Below, piece by piece: positions 11,688 to 29,161 of a DNA stretch of 64,000 nucleotides. The translations under genes were made by a program, and so were the position numbers. The stretch comes from Halichondria panicea (lineage: Eukaryota > Porifera > Demospongiae > Suberitida > Halichondriidae): positions 3,192,979 to 3,256,978 of the forward strand of contig NC_087383.1 in NCBI RefSeq assembly GCF_963675165.1, given 5' to 3'. A model generated the notes under the pieces. That model saw nothing but the letters and a program-made list of their open reading frames with translations. It was not told the origin of the DNA and did no database searches. Within the stretch, counting starts at the first letter, position 1. Each line of letters opens with the position of its first letter.

Positions 11688-11895
11688 AGTTTCTATGGGA
11701 ATGCAACAATCGAGATGCAGCTACAAGCCTTCAACTATACACTATAACTGCCCCACGACTATTTTTATATGCACTAATCAAGTATACATGCAGTGAACTG
11801 TCTATCAAAATCAGAGCTCATTTGAAACTACTCAACTGATTTTGGAACAAACACCATGGAGAGAAACACAGTAGTCAAAGGACACCATATAAAGG
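11688..11895 (-). pseudogene. Relic of a GABA-B-like receptor exon 13 end
   Basis: Plus-strand text from about 11798 to 11895 (AGTGAACTGTCTATCAAAAT, then CAACTGATTTTGG, CACCATGG and GAGAAACACAGTAGTC) matches the exon 13/intron junction of receptor G1 at about 15100-15215. A weaker match continues to 11688 (ACTGCCCCAC). It is broken and isolated, so it is a decayed duplicate of the array and extends the former array about 3 kb further left. Confidence 0.65.
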
Positions 11896-12376
11896 TTAAT
11901 ACCTACAGTATTACCCATGCATGTAGATATGCACCACACTATACAATTAAGTTTCCCATAATTTTATGCACTGGGTCCTATAATAATTTATAGTGGAAAC
12001 TGCATGATTGAAGAATGAAATGGAAGTTTAAACTTATATTGTGTGTGCATGAAGAGCAAAAATGAAAAACATTGACGGTGCAAATGGCTATGCCTTGAGC
12101 ACATGTTGCTTTGCTCACAAAGTAGTAGTAAATATGTTAAGAAAGAGGTGTTTAAATTGAAATGTACACTGAGTCACTACCCAGCTGCCGTACGTTGCAA
12201 AGTCACATAATTACATTGAATGCTCGAAATTACCTATAAATTACAAAGTGACACGTGAGGCTGTCGCACTGACAATAACTGATATAGAGAATATAAATAA
12301 ATGAGCTTCTGTACAATAACAACTACTGTGCATAATATGCAATTGTATAACTATAAATCACACTGGAAGGGTCAGG
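11896..12376. other. Intergenic region / 3' flank of CARD-like gene B
   Basis: The part from about 12230 to 12330 (ATTACAAAGTGACAC, GTCGCACTGACAATAACT, GAGCTTCTG) resembles the downstream flank of gene A at about 9600-9690, so the tandem duplication of A and B included their 3' untranslated regions. Otherwise nothing is recognised. Confidence 0.5.
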
Positions 12377-13639
12377 TCAATTCATGTGCTTCAAATAAGC
12401 TTTAAGCCTTGACTTCTCAATTTTTTCAGTTTCTTCTGTTCTTCCCTTGTCTTTAGTACGATAAAATGCAGATGACCGCCCCCTCATATGATTTGTATCT
12501 GTACCAAGACAAATTGGTGATTCAGGCTTAGCACCGAGGTGTTCTTCTTTGGTATGATCCTTAGCCATAGGCGACTCAACACAATAGCAAGATGATTCTT
12601 CAGGAATGACTGAAGTTGAGTAAGTGCTTATCAATGAACCCCTTGAACTTGTGGCTGATATTTTTGAATCTCGATTGCTTCCATACCCACTGCTGCCAGT
12701 GCTGGTATTGGATCCTTTTTTGCTTACAGGGCTATGTGTTTTCAAAGCGATTGGCTCAGCAACTGTTACACCTGTGGTCAGACTCGTAAGGTTTGTTCCT
12801 GAGTCATTGTTATGGTCAGCAGTTGCTGCATACGTCACTGCAGCTGTGTATACATTGGGTACATATTGACTGTATAAGCAACACAATACATTACCATTCT
12901 TGTGACAATGCTGCCTATAATAAGTGATACTGTATAATCTATCCACATAGTTGTAAATAATGTTGGCTGCAAGGCAGCAAACATTTTGCGTGTGCTCCAG
13001 CAAGGCAGCTACAATCATCTATACCTATACTTAAAGGGATTGCATGCATGTATACCTCTCGATGCAGGCTTCCTGCCAAGAGTGTACGTAATGTCGAGCA
13101 CGCTATAAGAGATAGCATTTGCACAAACAGTCTAAATGCTGCTAAATCATGACAGTATAGTAACCTTTCTCACTTTTATCGTGCGAGTTTTCGCTGTCTG
13201 TGAGGTGAGAGTGGGTGGAGTGGTAAGAAGATTCTCGGCTTAAGTTACCATCGTCCTCCTTTAGTTCTTGATTAGGTGAAACAGATAATGACTTCGACAA
13301 ATCTTCACGAGTAAATGATTCGAAGTTCTTTTCTAATTGTACAACTACGGTGGTTAAAATGGGTCCTCCACCTGCACCTTCATCTTTTAGAATTTTCATG
13401 AAACCATGGAAAACATTCGGTTCCACACCAATTTGATCTATAATAGTGTCTATAAGTTTCCGTGCTTTATCCATTTCTTGCTGTGACTTATCTCGAATAA
13501 ATTTTCGTACATCAGTTGATATGTACTTAGCACCAAAAAAAAGGTCACAGAGTCTACCTGGCTCAAGGCTTGCATATTCAATCAAATTAACATATGATTT
13601 AAGTGTAGCTTGGTACTCAGGAGAGGACTTTGACGCCAT
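12377..13639 (-). CDS. CARD-like death-fold protein gene B
   Basis: Two exons, 13639-13174 and 12843-12377, join in phase 1 to 933 nt (310 aa). Residues 1-85 are helical (MASKSSPEYQATLKSYVNLI, then FIRDKSQQEMDKARKLIDTI and EPNVFHGFMKILKDEG), with the DKARKLID helix and closing F-x3-hydrophobic helix typical of CARD/death-fold modules. A linker follows (VVVQLEKNFESFTREDL), then a low-complexity Ser/Thr-rich tail with a repeated SSGYGSNRDSKISATSS motif, and a basic end. It is cytosolic by appearance, with no signal peptide or membrane helix. It is the tandem paralog of gene A, with the same exon split and a related tail, suggesting a small local adaptor family. Assignment to CARD rather than DD or DED rests on pattern only. 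An ordinary helical domain cannot be excluded. Confidence 0.65.
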
Positions 13640-14374
13640 ATCACTTCAATGACCGAGTTTTAATAATAGCTTACCGTTATGGTCTCTCCCAGTCAATTTT
13701 ATGGAAGACTTGGAAACACTGACTGGAGTGTAGTATATTTAGTAATCTATACAGACTTATTAAATAGCTATACTGATCTGCTCTCAAGATTGAATATCTG
13801 ATTACATGCATGCAGGGTTCATATTCTCACTTGTTATGAAGTGTTATGCTGACATCAATGGAGAGAAATTTTTCTTTGTGCTCTCTGGTATAGTTGATCT
13901 ACATTGCATTACACCTGCTATAACTTGAGTATACTAATATAGCACAATCTCCATACCCTATTCGACTCAGCTTGATCTATAAGGTGCATGTGCATACACT
14001 GCATGTACATGTGGTACATGCAGAAAAGCTCACTAACTTAGTGATTCACTGTCTTTCTTCATTGAACTCACACATGCAGGCTCGCTTGAACTTCACCATC
14101 ATTATTATAATTATGCTATGTGAAATGAGGGCTCTATTACTTGCTGTAAATGTACACATTCAGCATCAGCACTCAATTCAACACATCGACATGCATGCAG
14201 TCAATGAATTCATCGAACTATAGCTGTTTAAGACACTAAACGAAATAAAGAATTTGGCATTTACAATGATTGAGTCAGCAAGCAAACATTTTATTATTAT
14301 AGCTATAAAATCTCATGATTCATATTAGGTAGGGTTAGGGTGTACTTTAATTACTCCGAGATTCTGACATCACA
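13640..14374. other. Intergenic region between gene B and receptor G1
   Basis: No gene seen. The first 300 bp share short matches with the upstream flank of gene A (GTATACTAATATAG-like, CTTTCTTTGTGC), as expected of duplicated promoters. AT-rich, with TGCATGCATG stretches. Confidence 0.4.
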
Positions 14375-17300
14375 TTATTTAGGAGGGCTCACTGCTGCAT
14401 CATCGATGGTGACTCTGACGTGACCTTTTCTGTCCAGTGACATAGTCATCAGAGGAATGTCAGACCCCTTCCTGCTCTCGACACACACTCCACTAGATGG
14501 AGAGGAAGACTGGTCTTCTTGTATCTGCATGTGTGATGCCACAAACACATAATAATTATAATGGTCCAGTCTACTTTTTTGTGTGAAATTGATCAACTTT
14601 AATTTTCGGAACCCATTAAGTTGAACTCTGAACGTTCCAATTCATACTTCATAGCTCTATATCCGGGAGCTCAATCACGAAGTAAGGCTATCTCAAAGAC
14701 TAGATTAACATTACTATGTTGTTTTTTTGCTGAATATCGATTTGCATCATTTAGTAGCCGTACAACATTAAACTGACCTGATAACGCCTTATTGCTCGTT
14801 GAAGGGTAGCAATTTTTGTTTCCAGCTGCGAGATCTTTGTCGAGTCCTTGCTCTGGACGGCAGTGACGTTTGTATTCATAGTGGTCGTGTCCAGATTTCC
14901 AGCTAAATTGTTACTATCCACAAACACATGCTCTCCCTCAGGATCTCTGTACACACTCACCATCTGCATGTATATGGTTGCATAGACAGCTAGGTATAAG
15001 TATACATCAGTATGCAAATTGTTGTTAGTGCAAATTTCTAGGATTGCAATGAGATGAAGCTACTAACTGCCCCACAGCCACCTAATTATACTCTCAAGTA
15101 GTGAACTGTCTATCAAAATCAGCCAAAAGCTAATTTCTGAAACTCTCTTCAACTGACTTTTGGAATGAAAACCATGGTGAGAAACACAGTGGTCGACACC
15201 ATCAAGGTTCCAGAGAACACGACCTCAATAATGTTATGAAGATTTTGGAGAGTGAAAACCGATACAACAATTATCAACAGTAATATAGCCGAGATATAGA
15301 TGGCTGCAATAATGTATCTCGAGTTTTCCAAGGCCTTCAGATTGACTTTGTATAATCGAAGGGCAAGAATGAGTCCAATGAATTGTAACAGCACAAAGTA
15401 GCCAGATGTAACAATGAACCATATACTAGCAGCTGTTTTCACTGGATCATAGCAGAGCAACACCACCTCTTTAATTCTAAGTCCATACTCCTGTGAATAT
15501 AGAGAGAAGCTTGAAGCTATATACACCACATAATTATATCTAATTATACAGTTGTATTCCAGCATTGAACTCAACCTAGAGTACGTTTGTTCTACTTACA
15601 TTCATCGGAGCACTTGGTGGTTCTTCATTTGGTGCCTCATACGGCTGCGGTTGCAGTTTTGGAATGGAAACTTGTAATACTGATAGCAGCGTTCCGATTC
15701 CAGTGAAAACAAGCGCAATGATTACAAGGTGCCAGTCCTTCAGAATCTATTGATGATATATAGTGTAGATTGCTTTGCATGACAGTACAAGAACATCATT
15801 AAACAGTCTCGCTATATTAATTGAAGTGTAATATATATCGTATATTGGGTTCAAATTTGACATTCTTTCGATTGTGAATTGCAATTTTTTTGCATACATT
15901 GCAATTACTGCAAAGAGTGAGCATGCGCATGCATACAATTTCCCATGCTTGCATGCAAGTTAGAAACGCTATCAGGCTTGTACAGTGTAACCTTGCATTT
16001 GAAACCCGATATACAGTATAACTATAATTTATCACCTTTCTCGTAGTTTTTTGATTGTTTAAGACGTAATGAATCCTCCCCAATTTGACCAGAATGGCAC
16101 TATATGCCAGGCAATAGCCAATCGTGTTCAGAAGAGTGGCCAACTAGAAAAGGAGACGTTAATTCATCACAACTTGCATGCACACACTAGTTTTTATAAT
16201 GAACTTACATTACATCGAGTAGCATTGACGATGATGTCTGTGCTGGGCATAAGGCGAAAGAAGACGGCTGCATTCATGATGTAGCTCCCAATGATAATCA
16301 AGTAGTTCAGGTTTGGACTGTTCAAGCGAACCACTCTGTTATGTGTATAACAAAATGGACACTTAATGAAAACAACAGTTTCACTGACTCATACCTTTTC
16401 TTCCTCTGTGTATAGTTGAATACTAAGCATACAGTGCTGTAAGTAATACAAGCAACTGCCAGTGCATAGAAAGTCACCACCAATGCCAGATGAAAAGTTA
16501 TCACCACAGTGACTGGGGTACCGTCTGGTGGAACTCCACCCTCTGAACCTGTGTGAACAAAAAATTAATGAATAAAAAATGTATGAGAACTAAGTATTTC
16601 TGACTTGGAAATACTGTCTCATTGGCCTGGTTGTTCGTATAGACGAGAAGATCATTCACAGGTTCAATGTACGCCACAGCTGTCTTAGTTACATTGTCCT
16701 TATTTTCCAGTCTGTACTGTACTATCAGCACCCTCGAACGTGCTCGAGATCCTGTCGTTTCAAAGCTAACACGACCCTTTAATGAATTAACAATCATAAA
16801 CTTGTTAATGTTGATGTATACCAAAACTCACAGACACTCCCACGAAGTCTGTTCTCTCCAGGTTCCACCTGATGATGCAGCCCATGAGCTGATTGGAGTA
16901 GGTGAAGTTCTCCAGTGACACCACCTCCCACTCTACACCAGTCTCCTCATCAGTTCCCCCACACTGAGTCATGTTCAATATCTCCTCTCTTGTCAGACTG
17001 CCAACCATCTCATTAGTCCTGTTCAGCGCGATAGCAAATGTCCAGAGGGCGTCGTAAGCCACACCGGGTAGCAAAAAGACCGTCGTGTAATTTATAGCGG
17101 ACATATCGAGTCGTTGCCAATACAAGGATCTAAACTCATCTATAGTCTAAATAAAGCAGTCATAATACAGTAAGTATAGAGAGTTTACTTGCATTACCAG
17201 TTTTGAATATCGAAGTGGATCAGCAGAATTGTATGAAAGCAGTGGTATCACAGCGAGGGATCTGTGCAGAAAATCAGCTAACTTGTCATGAGGGCATTCT

Positions 17301-18668
17301 GGGTTCACCTCTCCTGCCCACCACCTGTCCTCATACCATCCGTAAGTTATCCAGGCATATCGAGGATGTTTAAACCCCCTCATATGTGCCTGTAGCATTA
17401 AATAGCACCATGCAAATGTACATCTTTCAATTCTGTACTTGTCTTACCTCACAGATGATATGACGAGCAATGTCTGGGTGAGTATTGATAAAGAACACTC
17501 GATAGTCATCCCCCTCAAACTATTACGGTAGAATATACGACAATGATCAATGGAACACCGAATTCATAAAGATCGCTTACAAAAAAATCGGTATCAGGAT
17601 CATTCAGCGTATTTGAGAGAATTTCACTCGAGACCATGCTGCTTGCCACTTCAATGTCTGAGTTCATGAGAGCAGTTTTCATCGATTGTTCGATCTGTAT
17701 GTAGAAACAATTAAGTTCATACCTAGCAGAATAAGTTAAGGATCAGACTAAGGATATGTGAACACACCAGTACGGGAAGCTAGGAATCTAGAGAGCTATA
17801 GTAAGTGATATAACAACGCAGATTTGATCTGTTTGCTGAGCCAAGTCATATATCCAGAATCTTGGCTGGGGTATAGGATTACAGCTGAAGAATACTATCT
17901 TATCATATCTCACATCTGTAAACAAGTTCTCATTTTCCGTTATGATGGCAATTCTTTTCCAGCCGTAATATCGGATAAGGGTGACAAGGACCCCAGAGAA
18001 TCCTGAGGGGTAGATATTGAAAAAATTGGGGAAACGTTTTCTGCCGCTCAAATTGGTCGAAGAAGAAGCATACGAGACCTATATAGAATTTTGTATATGC
18101 ATGAAATATTGTCGAACCAAATCGAATTGCAAACATAATTATATAGAACTCTTTTGCTGAAATCGGTTATTGTGTGTATGATCTATATACATATCAGTCT
18201 AAGTCAACTGCCATTTAGCAGTAATTGTAGGTTTCTTGATTCTTATATACCTGTGACAGGCTGTTGTGATGGATAATCTCTGCGACAGGCTCAGAGGCAG
18301 CAGAGCATCCACAGCCCAGTAGACCGAGGATGGTTGGTTGCAGCAGAGAAGTGGCCTCGAAGTACTCATTCAGAGATACAGTCCTGTCACACTGCATGCA
18401 TTATATATAAAATACGCAGATCTCATTGCTAGATCGATACCAGGCTAGATCTCACCATTGTGTCCACCACAGGTGTGTGAGTGAGGTTGTAGCCAGGTAG
18501 AATAGAGTTGTCAGCATTAATCAGCTCCTCTGCTAACTCAATGGCTGGGACAGCTCCTGATGAGTCAAAACCTCCAGTAGGTCCAGAAGTGAACAGAGCA
18601 TATCTAAGCTCTTTGCAGTATATGAATGGTAGTAAATAGAGCAAAAAAATAAATCTCATTTGCACCAT
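14375..18668 (-). CDS. GABA-B-receptor-like class C GPCR, G1
   Basis: Fifteen exons (18668-18456, 18391-18251, 18078-17914, 17694-17581, 17519-17448, 17389-17198, 17146-16832, 16776-16605, 16548-16395, 16335-16209, 16143-16036, 15746-15600, 15490-15158, 14963-14778, 14524-14375) sum to 2589 nt (862 aa). A signal peptide (MVQMRFIFLLYLLPFIYC) is followed by the bilobed ligand-binding module, residues about 20-450, with PAIELAEELINAD, GLLGCGCSAASEPVAEI, YGWKRIAIIT and GVAYDALWTFAIALN. Seven helices follow at about 470-750: VVITFHLALVVTFYALAVAC is TM1 and the FIPK after TM7 is the class C end. Then comes a coiled coil (ISQLETKIATLQRAIRRYQ), as in GABA-B subunits, and a unique tail. There is no cysteine-rich domain, which fits GABA-B rather than mGlu receptors. 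The ligand is unknown. The start was chosen to give the shortest good signal peptide. Confidence 0.92.
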
Positions 18669-18965
18669 GATGTGCCAGTTTTGACACAAAGCTCTGCATG
18701 TAATAATGGTGTCTGCATGTTTGTGGCTCTGCATCACATTACAACTAAAAGAGGTGGGGCTGCAGTCTCCATTTCACCACAGGCATGTCTGTGATGTCAC
18801 AAAAGGGATGTGATATAGATCTAAATCATGAGGAGAAATTAGCAGCAGCATAATTATTTTATAGACAACATTTAACGTAATATTGGAACTAGACAAAACA
18901 AAACCAAAGCTAATTTAGATCTATGTGGAGTTAATCTTTAAACATGTGACATAATTATTTTTTGT

Positions 18966-21900
18966 TCAGATAAGAAAAGCGTTTGAGCCAGTTCTGCTCT
19001 CCAAACTTGCTCCTTGGAGAGATGAAGATTGGCGATGTCCACCATTATTGGCCTGAAAGTGGAGTATATAAATCATGAATTAAGAATGACGTCATGCAAA
19101 GTCAGGTGCTACGTACATTGGGTAAGATAGGTTTTTGCCAGAAGTAGGGTAGGGATCAGTGCTAATCTAAAAGCAGTCCCACCTCCACCCTTGAATGCAA
19201 AGGTTTTGCTATACTTCAACTGCATGACTCTAACAACTGACCTGGTGCTCTCTCAGCACCCGTTCAAGTGTTGCAGCTTTTAACTCTAGCTGTTGAACCT
19301 TTTTCAGATACTCCTGACTCGTGGGCTTTATTTTGTCAGTCTTTGTAGCCATTATAGATACGCTTGTACATACGCTTGTGTCCTGACTGTCATGGATCCT
19401 GTTTTCAAATACATGTTTTCCCTCTGGATCTTTGTACAAGCTTACCATCTGCATAAAATGATGGCAGTAACATCTAATCACAATTGGTTCAACATATACT
19501 ATAAAGAGCCCATAAAAAAGACAAGGCAAGGGCTCCTGTATAATTCATGCAGCTACGGTAATAATAATTATATACCTGCATCACGCAGTTCTTACTTTAG
19601 GAATGAATACCATGATAAGGATGACATTAGTAGAGACGAGCAAGCTTCCCGAGAATAAGAACTCGATCAAATTCGGAACACTTCCAAGAGCAAAAGTCGA
19701 TAGGAGGATTACCATAAGAGCAATAGCTGAAATGTAGATCACAGCAACAATGAATTTGGAATTCTTTAAGGCTTTAATTTTCACTTTACGCGTACGAAGG
19801 GCAAGGATAACTCCAATGACTTGTAGTATGACGAGGTACACGGATGTAATGACAATCCAAGCACTTGCAATTGGCTTGACACTAGAATTGTAGCAAAACC
19901 ACACAATCTCCTCCACTCTCAAGCCATATTCCTATGAAAAATTACATTCATTTGTCCAATGTGTTGTGAACAAGATACGTATGCATGGCTATAAATATCA
20001 TACTGCATACTGTACATGTATGTATGTACTCCGTTACATTCAATGGAGCACTTGGAGTTTCTTCGTTTGTGTCTTGGTAGACTAATGGGCGTAGTACCGG
20101 AACAGAAACTTGCAACACTGATAGAACTACCCCGATTCCAGTAACTGTCAATGCCGCAAGTATAAGATGGTAGTCCTTCAGAGCCTATTATAATTCTAAA
20201 TGAGATAAAGTTGACTTATCATGGTTACGAAACTTTACCTTTTTGGAAGCTGTAGGGTTGCGGAATATGTAATGAATTCTCGCCATCTTGGCCAGAACTG
20301 CTCCATAAATCAAACAGTAGCCAATAGTATTGAGCAGAGTGTCCAACTGCAACAAACAATTGAATTCACAATAATGTAGACTGAATGAAAAGCACTCACG
20401 TAACATCTTGCTGCATTTAGTGCATAGCCTGTGCCCGGCATAACCCGGAAGAAGATAGATACATTCATAATGTAGCTACCAAAGATGACCAAGTAGTTTA
20501 GGTTAGGGCTGTTCAAACGCACTACTCTGAAAGGTGCAAATAATTGATTTCATGTTTCAGGCAGACAGCATTTGCGGACTTACTTTTTCTTGCGATAAGA
20601 GAAAGTGAAAATTAGGCAGATCGTACCGAAAGTAAGTCCAGCAGCTGCCAGTGAATAGAATGACACCACCAATGCTAAATGAAAAGTGATTACCACGGTG
20701 ACAGGTGTACCATCTGGTGGAACACCACCCTCTGAACCTATAGAGTATCAGCACCATTAATTTTTACACTAACTATAATTATAAAATGAAACGTACTTGG
20801 ATACACTAAGTTATTGTTCTCTTTATCCCTGTAAAAAAGTTCACCAAAGGACTTGTTCAAAGGTCTAATATACGCCACAGGAATCTTGTAAATAGTGTCC
20901 TCTTTCAGTCTGTACTGATGTACCTCCACGTGAGAATGTACTCTTGAACCATTCTCATCAAAAGTAATTCGACCCTGTATCATGCATTTTGTAAACATCA
21001 ACCCTATAACTTTAAAACTCACCGAGACCCCCACAAAGTCTGTTCTCTCTAGGTTCCACCTGATGATGCAGCCCATGAGCTGATTGGAGTAGGTGAAGTT
21101 CTCCAGTGACACTAATGTGTCGACGTCACGTCTTTCACACCTGGTCAAGGTCACTACTTCTTGTATTGTCAGACTACCAACCATCTCGTTAGTCCTGTTC
21201 AATGCTAGAGCAAATGTCCAAAGGGCATCGTACGCAAATGCAGCAAGAAATGGGTTTATGTCATTGTCTATATACATCATCCATTGCTTGAATTCATCAT
21301 GTCTCTACATAGGAAGATAAATGTTAAATGTTAAGGAAATCCATAAAGAATTTTACCTTATTTACCAATGTAGTTGTCAACTGTTGAGGAAACACTTGTT
21401 TTAGAGCAATGGATCTGTGCAGGATCTCTGCTAGTTGGTTGTCAGTGCAGTTTGTTGGCTCTGGGTTCACCTCCTCTGTCCACCACCTGTCCTGATACCA
21501 GCCGTAGGTCAACCACGCATATTTGGGATAAGTGTACCCCTTTAGGTACGCCTGTAGAAGCATTGTTTACGGAGTTATAGACTCATGCGAATAAAATTAC
21601 CTGACACAAAATCTGACGAGCTGTGTTGGAATGGGTAGTGATGAAGAACACTCGATAGTCATCTTCTTCAAAAAAGAAGTTAATGGTGCTATTCACATTA
21701 GTCAAATTAACACCAGAAACCACTCTGTTGGCCACTTCCAGGTCCAACCTCATAAGATTGTCCATAGAAATTTGAGCAGTCTGTGAATATTTTGTCAATG
21801 TTAACGCACTAACAGTCACAGGGTGTCAATCTTTCTCTATTACACCCACTTTATGGCTGAGATATCTGACCTACTTGCGATGCCAATTCTATCTACACCT

Positions 21901-22970
21901 AGCTCATAATTGGGATAAAGATCCGTCTTTAGATATTTGATATGATACGTTATAGCTATTATGTATCAATCACCTACCTCAGTAAACAAGCTCTCATCTT
22001 GAGTGATGAAGGCAATGCGTCTCCAGCCGTACTCTTGAATGAGGCTGACTACGGCTGGAGCAAAGTCAGCATCTGAAGGGTAGATACGAAAGAAGTTGGG
22101 GAAACGACTTCTGTTACTCAACTCATTTGAAGACGATGCATATGATATCTGCAGAATAGAATTTCACTTTCACTATGAAAAGATGTACACCTCTTACAAT
22201 TTCCGACAATATCTCTATGCTGGCATGTATATAGGAAAGACTGAATTTAGATTCCATGCATTGGATTGATAGGTAAGAAGTATACGAGTCGAGACTGACA
22301 TACCTGAACATGCATCACACGCGGTACGTACTGGGACTATACTGCTGTAATATATATACACTATATATAGATGTGCAATTGTACCAGTGACAGACTGTTG
22401 TGATGAATGATCTCTGCAACAGGATCAGAGGCAGCAGAGCATCCACAGCCCAGTAGACCGAGGATGGTTGGTTGCAGCGGAGAAGTGGCCTCGAAGTACT
22501 CATTCAGAGATACGGTCCTGTCACACTGTATTTCGTAATTTAAGTAGATCTATGCATGCACGACATGGTAAAAGTAAATAGATAGACTCTTAGTCATAAT
22601 CCATCTCCGCTAGAGGTATATTTATTATTCAAGCTTTAAGTCACAGTGTGAGGTGAGGATATAACAAGAAAGAAGGGGGTGGCTTGGCAAATTGTGACTG
22701 AAAGACATATAGACAGGCATCACTAATAATTATGATGCCCCTAAGTATACTTATACATACCATTGTATCCACCACAGGTGTGTGAGTGAGGTTGTAGCCA
22801 GGTAGAATAGAGCTGTCAGCATTAATCAGCTTCTCTGCTAACTCAATGGCTGGGACAGCTTCTGGTGAATTCAAGCCAGCTGTAAGCAAAGCATAACTTA
22901 ATTCTTTGCAATAGATGTATGGAAGAATGCTGACTATTGAAAAGAGCAGATTGAAGAATCTCTCAGTCAT
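18966..22970 (-). CDS. GABA-B-receptor-like class C GPCR, G2
   Basis: Fourteen exons (22970-22761, 22525-22385, 22148-21978, 21780-21601, 21551-21357, 21304-21023, 20974-20797, 20737-20584, 20526-20400, 20346-20239, 20184-20038, 19931-19596, 19448-19242, 19052-18966) sum to 2523 nt (840 aa). The plan matches G1: signal peptide FNLLFSIVSILPYIYC, ligand-binding lobes (EYGWRRIAFITQDESLFTE), seven helices, a coiled coil (KKVQQLELKAATLERVLREH) and a short Ser-rich tail ending SNAFLI. Two differences stand out. The intron that splits the FF/FEGDDYRVFF region in the other paralogs is absent, so exons 4 and 5 are one 180-nt exon (NFFFEEDDYRVFF). Exon 7 is shorter and diverged in the middle (TRCERRDVDTL replaces QCGGTDEETGVEWEVV), while the end NFTYSNQLMGCIIRWNLERT is unchanged. 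Frames are intact throughout. Confidence 0.9.
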
Positions 22971-23382
22971 ATTGAAGAGTAAAATCTAGAGTCACCTACT
23001 CAGCTAGCATCTACATGTTGGTCTATATAGGTGGAGCTGGTATTTTGCATCGTGTAACTTCCAGGATGTTTAGATACTTCCTGTCTCAGTGTTGTGGGGA
23101 CACAATAATTGTGCAGCAAACCAAAGAAACATCACATAAGGGATCTAGAGTAAATAATTATAGGGACGCCCCTTCCTCCAATAACAAAGTTATCATTCTA
23201 TTTTAGCAGTACAACTTTCTACATTTATTATTTGGCACAGTTAATTATTATAATAGTAGCAGAACTCTATAGAGCTAGCTATACTGACCAACTCAAACTC
23301 TTATCGGCACTAACACCAAAATAGTCTCTCGGGCCAATGGTATCCGTGATAAGAAACGCTATGTGCACAAACTGATAATACG
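22971..23382. other. Intergenic spacer G2-G3
   Basis: About 410 bp holding the G2 promoter side and the G3 3' flank. No gene, no clear promoter motif. It contains TTAATTATTATAATAG-type AT tracts. Confidence 0.4.
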
Positions 23383-28942
<5,560 letters not shown>

Positions 28943-29161
28943 TGCAGAAATGTCTACACTTGCTATTAATATAGATCTAGCTAGATTTGGTTCTAGATCC
29001 AGTATAGATAAAGTCTACGTAGATCTTAGAAACTTTTGTCAGGACACAAGAGGGAGGGGCTGCAACTCTCATGATTACAACACAACTCTACTCATTTTGG
29101 GTTGCACAAGAAAAAGAAAGTGTTTGGAATATAAAGAATAGACTATATAGTGTCTGTCTCT

